Shown: in pieces, positions 1 to 5,293 of the stretch
Position numbering within the stretch: position 1 is the first letter of the stretch
How the letters are laid out: each line of letters starts with the position of its first letter
NCBI GenBank assembly: GCA_002292895.1
Contig: DBCE01000191.1
Location: 1 to 7,167, forward strand
Direction of reading: 5' to 3'
Length of the DNA stretch: 7,167 nt
Origin: Phycisphaerales bacterium UBA966
Lineage (GTDB): Bacteria > Planctomycetota > Phycisphaerae > Phycisphaerales > SM1A02
Made by a program: the position numbers and the translations under genes
The notes under the pieces: model-generated
What the model was told of the DNA's origin: nothing
The model's input: the letters and a program-made list of their open reading frames with translations, nothing else
Databases searched by the model: none

Positions 1-212
1 CTCCCTGAGCCGGTTCCATAGCCGCCACCCGATGTTCCCGCAGCATCATCCCCTGGCGGATCGGCTGGCGCTGCAAACATGATCGCCGCGATCACCAGAC
101 CAAGCGCCAGCACAAAGCAGCTGGCGATTGCAGCAATTGCAGAGTTACGCTCGCGCCGGTCGCACGAGGCGCCGGGGTGTGTTTGCCAGGGAAGCCAAGG
201 GAGGAGTGACAT
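1..212 (-). CDS. N-terminal part of a second single-pass membrane protein with Gly-rich linker (probable vWA paralogue, truncated by window edge)
   Basis: Reading the minus strand from the ATG at 212 gives 70 codons open to the left edge. The protein starts MSLLPWLPWQ and has a short charged stretch (CDRRER, residues 17-22). A hydrophobic segment follows at about residues 24-47, then a Gly/Ser-rich stretch (GTSGGGYGTGSG, residues 59-70). The order matches the neighbouring gene at 261-1394: arginine-rich pre-membrane motif (RRERNSAI against PRERASAI), one membrane helix, then a GGGYG-type linker. I infer a tandem paralogue, so a C-terminal vWA domain is expected outside the window but is not seen. 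The start is 48 bases downstream of the stop of that gene and in the same frame. No in-frame alternative start lies between that stop and the ATG, and no clear Shine-Dalgarno sequence precedes it. The arginines before the helix suggest N-inside, C-outside topology. Presence of a gene is fairly sure; its function is not. Confidence 0.72.
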   Translation of the reverse strand, partial: MSLLPWLPWQTHPGASCDRRERNSAIAAIASCFVLALGLVIAAIMFAAPADPPGDDAAGTSGGGYGTGSG

Positions 213-260
213 GGAGTTTGTTGCTCTTGTGTGCTTGGGGGTCGGTAGTGCTACAAGGGG

Positions 261-1394
261 TTACTTGATTTCAGTACGCGTCGGCGGCGAACTATCGACC
301 CGGATGACGAAGACGCGGGTGTTGGAAACGCGCATCAGTCCGCGCATGAGCTGCAGGAGTTCAGGTTGCTTCTCCTCTGCGTCAGTCACGATGAATTCGA
401 TGTTCGGCCGTTTCACGGTTCCGTGCTGCCGCTTTTTCATGTTGGCGATGACGAGTTGGTAGCCCGTTTCTGCAGAATCGCCTCCGCCATTTGGTTCCAC
501 ATCCAACACCTTCTGCACCATTCGTCGAATGTCCGCTGGCAGCTTGGTTTTCAGGGTTGGTTTGATGATCACCTCGTTTGGTTCCCCCACGAGGACATCA
601 CGAAAGCAAGTGACGGTGATCGAGCCGCCCTGCAAACTATCGAAAATCTCAGCAACCACCCGGGCGACGGCGTCACGGGCGGGTGCCATGCTGCCAGTCG
701 CATCAAGATTGATACTGATTCGCGAGTCGGGCCATGCTTGAACTACGTCGATGATCTGCCCCTCGGTGGATCCGCCGCCGGCTGCTCCCGAACCTCCGCG
801 CGTTGGGCGCCCGGTTGGCACGCCTGGTGCTGCCACACTCGGCGGTTTCGGCATAATCATCGGTGGTGGAGGCGGAGCATCCGGCGCCGTGAATCCAAAT
901 TTCGGTGGTTCGATCTCTGGCCCGGGCGGCGCGAGTGCGACAGACTCTCCTGCTTCGGAATCGCCTTCGGCCGCGGCGCCATCGGGGATTCCGGGTGGAG
1001 GTGCTACTTCGTCCGGACCGTCGGCGAGCTTTCCGCGCGTGCGGGCGTCAAATTCGGCTCCTGGACCAGCCCCATCAATTCCGCTGCCAGTTCCACTGCC
1101 CTTGCCGATACCTGCCCCGTCGCTCTGCCCGAGTCCGCCTCCCGCTCCGCCGCCCCCGTATCCGCCACGGCTTCCGGCAAAGATCGCCGCCAGCACAACG
1201 CACAAACCCAACACGAAGGCCACCACGATTCCAAGAATCGCAGACGCCCGCTCGCGTGGTTCGCACAGGGCTTCGTCCTCACCCGGTGTGTCGGAGTTCT
1301 CATAATGAATCGCCACGGAATTAGCGTACGTCATGAACCCCCGAAGCCCAATGCCCCGTATTTCTTCTGCGGGTACCTTTTGAGTGCGGATCAT
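261..1394 (-). CDS. Membrane-anchored von Willebrand factor A (vWA) domain protein
   Basis: The 377-residue protein has a short N-terminal tail, one membrane helix (about residues 51-73), a Gly-rich stretch (75-113), a long Pro/Gly/Ala-rich linker (about 125-212) and a C-terminal vWA domain (about 222-366). The metal-ion-dependent adhesion site is visible: DATGS at 231-235 (a DxTxS variant of DxSxS), GGGDSAE at 303-309 supplying the second loop, and TDAE at 337-340 as the third loop after a hydrophobic strand. Such domains bind a divalent cation and a partner protein. The arginines before the helix suggest that the vWA domain is extracytoplasmic. The start is uncertain: ATG at 1394 has no obvious ribosome site, whereas the in-frame ATG at 1334 (residue 21) is preceded by a G-run and gives an N-terminal tail similar in length to that of the paralogue. 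The gene is followed by that paralogue and is divergent from the GTPase operon. The long plus-strand ORF over the same bases shows no domain and is a shadow. The vWA call is solid; the ligand is unknown. Confidence 0.88.
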   Translation of the reverse strand: MIRTQKVPAEEIRGIGLRGFMTYANSVAIHYENSDTPGEDEALCEPRERASAILGIVVAFVLGLCVVLAAIFAGSRGGYGGGGAGGGLGQSDGAGIGKGSGTGSGIDGAGPGAEFDARTRGKLADGPDEVAPPPGIPDGAAAEGDSEAGESVALAPPGPEIEPPKFGFTAPDAPPPPPMIMPKPPSVAAPGVPTGRPTRGGSGAAGGGSTEGQIIDVVQAWPDSRISINLDATGSMAPARDAVARVVAEIFDSLQGGSITVTCFRDVLVGEPNEVIIKPTLKTKLPADIRRMVQKVLDVEPNGGGDSAETGYQLVIANMKKRQHGTVKRPNIEFIVTDAEEKQPELLQLMRGLMRVSNTRVFVIRVDSSPPTRTEIK

Positions 1395-1474
1395 GCGCTG
1401 TATCCGGGAGATATCAACCTGGACATTGTCGATTCAGTCCCCGTACCCCGCGCCTGGCCTTGAAGGACACCACA
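1335..1474. promoter_or_regulatory. Divergent intergenic region, probable control region of both transcription units
   Basis: This stretch separates the downstream candidate start of the vWA gene (1334, minus) from the GTG of the GTPase gene (1475, plus). If the vWA gene starts at 1394 instead, the shared region shrinks to 1395-1474. Divergent promoters are expected here from gene orientation, but I see no convincing -35/-10 pair on either strand. The only visible structure is an imperfect dyad at 1403-1423: TCCGGG, a GATATC core, then CCTGGA, with one arm mismatch and slight asymmetry. It could be an operator or chance. Confidence 0.35.
1463..1467 (+). promoter_or_regulatory. Ribosome binding site that fixes the GTPase start at GTG 1475
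   Basis: AAGGA lies seven bases before the GTG at 1475, which is good Shine-Dalgarno spacing. The longest open frame begins at TTG 1460, but that start would place this AAGGA inside the coding region and has no comparable site upstream. The GTG start is therefore preferred. Confidence 0.7.
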
Positions 1475-2794
1475 GTGAGTAGGAAACTCAAATCCAGCGC
1501 CGTTTGCCCCCACTGCTGGCACCGATTCCGTCCGGATCAAACGCTCTGGGTCGCTGCGCATCCTGAGTTGCTCGGTGATCGATTGCTCACGCCTGAAGAC
1601 CCAGTGCGTTTCCTTCCATCGCGCTTCACACCAGCGGGTGAGGCGATCGACCCGTCGGGATCGAAGACTCGTCGGCTGGCATGCCCCAACTGTCATCTGG
1701 AGATTCCGCAACTGGTGCTCGAGTGCCCGATGGTAATCATGAGTTTGGCTGGCAGTCCATCAAGCGGAAAGAGTTATTTCTTGGCGAGCGCCATGTGGAA
1801 ATTGCGCGAGGAACTCGCACGGCATTTCTCCGTAGCGTTCACGGACACGGATCCCGCGATGAACCGTGCCATCACCAACAACGAAGGTCAGCTCTTTCTC
1901 AACGAAGATCAATCAGCGTCGGTTGCGATTGACAAGACGGAAATGGAAGGAGCGCAATACAACTCGGTGCAGTTTGATCCGGGTGTCGCCACCATGTTGG
2001 CTCATCCGTTCATCTTCACGGTGCGCCCTTCGCGCGATCATGTGAACGGACATGCGCCACATCGATTGACGCAGCTTTTCACGCTCTACGACAATGCAGG
2101 CGAGCACTTCTTTCCTGGCGCCGATACCGCGCGCGCACCTGGCACGCAGCATTTAGCCAAGGCGCAGGTTCTGATGTTCGTCTTTGATCCGACGCAGGAT
2201 GTTCGCTTTCGCCAGCGTCTGGCGGGTGTGAGTGGCGACCCACAATTGGCTCCGGGTGCAAAGACCACGCGCCAAGATCAATTGATTGTGGAGATGGCGC
2301 GCCGGGTGCGCATGCACGCTGGTCTTGCGCCGCAGGATCGGGTTCCCAAGCCACTGTTTGTCATCCTCTCCAAGAGCGACATTTGGGGCCCACTGCTAAA
2401 GGATGAAGATGGCACGCCAATGGACATCACCACGCCGCCCTACGCGCGCGAACGCGCTGGTCTGGGGCGAATGAGTATCAAGCGCGTTGATCGAACCAGC
2501 GATCGCATTCGTGCGTTGCTGTGTGAAGTAGCACCGGAACTGGTGTCCGCTGCCGAAGATGCGTTCGAGCGAGTCATCTTCATTCCAGTGAGCGCGATCG
2601 GAACGTCGCCGGTCCTGGATCCCGCAAGCGGTCTCCTCAAGGTTCCGGTAGCGCGCATTGCTCCGCGTTGGGTGACCGTTCCGTTCATTTACACACTGGC
2701 GCGTTGGTCAACGCACTTGGTCTCCAGCGACAAGAGCGAAGGCGACGCATCATTTGGAACACCGATGGATTCTGCTGATATGGATCCATCGTGA
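1475..2794 (+). CDS. Zinc-ribbon P-loop GTPase (GAP1-associated, DO-GTPase-like)
   Basis: From the GTG start the protein has 439 residues. Two CxxC pairs (C11/C14 in CPHC and C70/C73 in CPNC) could bind one zinc. A P-loop NTPase domain follows. G1/Walker A is GSPSSGKS at 93-100, after a hydrophobic strand. G3 is DNAG at 206-209 after LFTLY. A strand FVFD ends at D238. G4 is SKSD at 299-302 after LFVIL. A G5-like VSAIG is at 372-376. The G4 SKxD, in place of NKxD, still predicts guanine specificity. There is no membrane segment, so the protein should be cytosolic. I relate it from memory to the TRAFAC-like or 'double GTPase' families found next to GAP1-type partners, and the next gene fits that pattern. 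About 90 residues between the G4 and G5 regions form an insert that includes helices. It is the first gene of the plus-strand cluster, with 54 bases before the next start. It is confidently a P-loop NTPase, probably a GTPase; its cellular role is unknown. Confidence 0.87.
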   Translation: MSRKLKSSAVCPHCWHRFRPDQTLWVAAHPELLGDRLLTPEDPVRFLPSRFTPAGEAIDPSGSKTRRLACPNCHLEIPQLVLECPMVIMSLAGSPSSGKSYFLASAMWKLREELARHFSVAFTDTDPAMNRAITNNEGQLFLNEDQSASVAIDKTEMEGAQYNSVQFDPGVATMLAHPFIFTVRPSRDHVNGHAPHRLTQLFTLYDNAGEHFFPGADTARAPGTQHLAKAQVLMFVFDPTQDVRFRQRLAGVSGDPQLAPGAKTTRQDQLIVEMARRVRMHAGLAPQDRVPKPLFVILSKSDIWGPLLKDEDGTPMDITTPPYARERAGLGRMSIKRVDRTSDRIRALLCEVAPELVSAAEDAFERVIFIPVSAIGTSPVLDPASGLLKVPVARIAPRWVTVPFIYTLARWSTHLVSSDKSEGDASFGTPMDSADMDPS

Positions 2795-2796
2795 CT

Positions 2797-2826
2797 GCGT
2801 TGAATTGATTGGCTGGCGTTGAATTG
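2797..2826 (+). repeat. Short direct repeat in the gap between the GTPase and GAP1-like genes
   Basis: The 11-base word GCGTTGAATTG occurs at 2797-2807 and again at 2816-2826. A related ATTGATTG word follows both copies (about 2804-2811 and 2831-2838). The 54-base gap is visibly AT-richer than the flanking genes. No terminator hairpin is seen, so read-through into the next gene is likely. The repeat may be a protein-binding or internal promoter element, or a remnant of slippage. Confidence 0.45.
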
Positions 2827-2848
2827 CTGCATTGATTGACTTGCAACC

Positions 2849-5293
2849 ATGGCACTCGAACTCATCTACACATCTGCAGTACGCGGTCTCCGGGCTGGAA
2901 CCAGCGGGTTCTGCACTGTGGCAATGACCAAGGGATTGCCGCCGGCGTTGGTGCCGCGCCTTGAAGCACTCGGTGGATATCGCCCTGGTCCTTCGGGCAA
3001 TGGTCCGAACGCGTATTGCTTCTGGCGCGTTGAGACGGCGACGGGGATTGCGCATGTGCTTTCCATTGTTGGTCCTGCACCGCCGGACCACACGGCGCGT
3101 TCCAACAAGATTGCCACGTATTTGGTGCTTGCGCCCGATGAGTTAGTGCCCGCCGGGCCCGCGTGGCTTCTTTCGCAACCCGCACTTCTGCGCAACTCAT
3201 GGAGCGGAGCGCCTGCTTGGATTGATGCTCCAGTACGTGTGCCAACAACTCGTGATGTCGGCCCGCGCCCATGCGTTGCATGGCAGGCGGCTACTGGCGA
3301 TGCGGGTTGGGCGGGCGTTCTTGCAAGTGCATTCCTTCGTGACCAGGCGCGGCCGATTCATGTGATTTACGGCGCCGCCATTGAGCCGCTACCGCTGGTT
3401 GAAGAAGCAATTCGACTCTTGCCAGAGTGGGCGCGCTGGCGCGCAACGTTCTCAACGTATTTCCTCCAACCAGTTGCTGGAACCCCATGCGCGTGGCGAT
3501 TCTGCCTTGATGGAACTCCAGCTGCAGATGCTGCGCGGCAGTCCAAGGGGCTTGTCATTGACCTCACGCGCACCGCGGGGCCAGCGCCCGAATCACGATT
3601 CACACGCATGGCCCGGACGGGTGTTGATGAGGAGGCGGTGGCGGTGCAAAAGGCGTCGCGAACAGCTGCAGCGGCTGCTATTGCTGGCGCGAACACCGCG
3701 CGACCAAGTGCCGCACCGATCGAATTGGAAGAGGATTTCACTGGAGATCCTGCCGGTGCACCGCGGCGCTTGGTGCGGGACTTGGATGTTGATGATCAAG
3801 ATGCGTCCTCTGGCGAGCCAGCGCGCATGTCCATCAGTCCACCCATGCTGGCAATGGCCGCGGCTGGATTGACAGTGGTGCTACTGGTCTTGATTTACAT
3901 CGTGAGTACGACGACTGGCCAGACCGGGGCGCCTGCGGTACCGGCAGTTCCGGTGGTGCCCGCGCCGCCTGCGGCTGCCGCGGTAGTCGACACCTCCGAT
4001 CGGATGATGCCGCCTCTGGAATTGACAGCAACTCCTAACGACGTCGACGCGAAAGAGGGGACGACACCCACGGCCCCCCAGACCGTCGCCCCGACGCTCG
4101 ACACGCAAGGAGCCGATTCGGTGCCCATGCGGAATTCCCAGCCGCCGAAGGACGCAACCGAAGAAGCCTCGGGGAAGCCAACGGATCCTGTGACCCCAGT
4201 CGCGCCTGTCCCCACGACGCCAGTCATCACGCCGCTGGTATTGCCAACGATTGCGAAGTGGTCACCCACTTCCGCGTTCGAACGCGTTGCAACCGGCGCT
4301 GTGCAATTGCGGTTACGTGTCGACATCGGTGCAAAAACTGGGTGGAACGTGAACTTTGTGCCTGCAAAGTCGCTCGCCGTGGCAGGTGTCACCGTGAAAT
4401 CAAAAGGCGGAATTGAATTCGGCGGATCAGCGATGAGTGCAAAGGCTTCGATTGATGGCGCCGACCTCGTCATCACTGGCTCCGCGGCTGGTCTGGTTCC
4501 TGACGCATTGCAGCTGGTACTCCGTGACGCCAAAGATGGAAAGGATGCAAAGCTCGATCCGGTAGTCGCGCTGCAGCGGGCACTGGAACGTTGCACCGTC
4601 GAGGTATTTGACAAGAGTGGTGCATCGCTTGGATTTGCGCAGATGCGGACAAAGTCAACGAAACCGTTGAACATCGGAACGGAAAACAGCACTTCGTTGG
4701 CAGATTTCGGCGATAGCCCGCTCGATGTGCAAGTGACATCCCCTGCCGTTCCAGAGGCAACAACCGTTCGAGTTGGCCCATCGCAAGTAGAGGTGATGAA
4801 CATCGCGGACAGTTTGACTATTTCTGTCAGCCGTGCCGTGCAAAAGTCGGCAACGGTGTTCAGCGCAACCACGCCCAGTTCTTCGGTTGTTGGTTTGCAA
4901 GTCACGGCATTATCGAAGCAACAAGCTGAACTAAGTGCTCTCAAGAAGTCGTGCAATGTCGTGCTCGCGGTAGCGAAAGGCGGCATTCAGTCAGGTGACT
5001 TTGGAACAGACCTGCAGACCGTACAGAACGCACTACTTCCGGAAGAGCAGAAGAAATTCCTCGGCGATGGTGCGACTTCATCGCTGACCTCAGACAGATC
5101 GATCATGCGTGCGATGGTCGAATCAATCACACCGCGTATCGATAGTGAATTGAATCTCGTCAGCAAAAAACTGACGGAAGCCAACGCGGCGAGCAAGGCC
5201 AAGGGAAACCCCGGGCAGTGGCGCATGCGCGTATCGAACGAGGACGGAATTGTGCTACTCGAATCCGCCATCACACCACGGGTGAGCAAATGA
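2849..5293 (+). CDS. Single-pass membrane protein with N-terminal GAP1-like (GTPase-associated protein) domain and extracytoplasmic C-terminal region
   Basis: The protein has 814 residues. The N-terminal about 245 residues resemble GAP1-type N-terminal domains: LIYTSAVRGL at 5-14, a GFCTVA strand at 20-25, RLEALGGYR at 37-45, a THE-like R/N turn (HTARSNKIAT, 81-90), and TFSTYF plus WRFCLDGTP at 200-224. An Ala-rich acidic linker leads to a membrane helix at about 333-354. A Pro/Thr/Val-rich linker (about 355-466) follows, then a C-terminal region (467-814) that looks beta-rich to about residue 700 and helical afterwards. I recognise no family in that last part. No signal peptide is visible, so the GAP1-like domain should be cytosolic and the C-terminus outside. 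The domain probably contacts the GTPase encoded just upstream, as known GAP1 neighbours are proposed to do. The start at 2849 is supported by the MALELIYTSA beginning, typical of the family as I recall it, although no strong ribosome site precedes it. The GAP1 assignment is from memory of motifs and is moderately sure. Confidence 0.82.
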   Translation: MALELIYTSAVRGLRAGTSGFCTVAMTKGLPPALVPRLEALGGYRPGPSGNGPNAYCFWRVETATGIAHVLSIVGPAPPDHTARSNKIATYLVLAPDELVPAGPAWLLSQPALLRNSWSGAPAWIDAPVRVPTTRDVGPRPCVAWQAATGDAGWAGVLASAFLRDQARPIHVIYGAAIEPLPLVEEAIRLLPEWARWRATFSTYFLQPVAGTPCAWRFCLDGTPAADAARQSKGLVIDLTRTAGPAPESRFTRMARTGVDEEAVAVQKASRTAAAAAIAGANTARPSAAPIELEEDFTGDPAGAPRRLVRDLDVDDQDASSGEPARMSISPPMLAMAAAGLTVVLLVLIYIVSTTTGQTGAPAVPAVPVVPAPPAAAAVVDTSDRMMPPLELTATPNDVDAKEGTTPTAPQTVAPTLDTQGADSVPMRNSQPPKDATEEASGKPTDPVTPVAPVPTTPVITPLVLPTIAKWSPTSAFERVATGAVQLRLRVDIGAKTGWNVNFVPAKSLAVAGVTVKSKGGIEFGGSAMSAKASIDGADLVITGSAAGLVPDALQLVLRDAKDGKDAKLDPVVALQRALERCTVEVFDKSGASLGFAQMRTKSTKPLNIGTENSTSLADFGDSPLDVQVTSPAVPEATTVRVGPSQVEVMNIADSLTISVSRAVQKSATVFSATTPSSSVVGLQVTALSKQQAELSALKKSCNVVLAVAKGGIQSGDFGTDLQTVQNALLPEEQKKFLGDGATSSLTSDRSIMRAMVESITPRIDSELNLVSKKLTEANAASKAKGNPGQWRMRVSNEDGIVLLESAITPRVSK
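5290..5293 (+). other. ATGA stop-start overlap coupling two genes
   Basis: The TGA ending the GAP1-like gene (5291-5293) overlaps the ATG of the next gene (5290-5292). A GGTGAG at 5281-5286 is a weak ribosome site that lies very close to the ATG. This arrangement implies translational coupling and a shared transcript. Confidence 0.85.

Noticed and set aside
213..260. Possible terminator between the two minus-strand genes
   Set aside because: No stem-loop followed by a T-run is visible in the 48-base gap, so the two genes are probably co-transcribed.
1056..1172. Gly-rich coding stretch as a possible DNA repeat array
   Set aside because: The repetition follows from Gly codons in a protein linker; no exact repeat unit with regular spacing is seen.
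366..1463. 365-codon plus-strand ORF opposite the vWA gene
   Set aside because: Its composition is Arg/His/Trp/Ser-rich with no domain, while the minus strand encodes a clear vWA metal site over the same bases.
1391..1711. 106-codon minus-strand ORF reaching back over the divergent region
   Set aside because: It overlaps the zinc-binding region of the GTPase gene, has no recognisable features, and would overlap the start of the vWA gene.
3895..4986. 363-codon minus-strand ORF with Gly/Thr/Ala runs
   Set aside because: It is a mirror of the Pro/Thr-rich linker and C-terminal region of the GAP1-like gene, has no motif, and lies wholly inside a well-supported gene.
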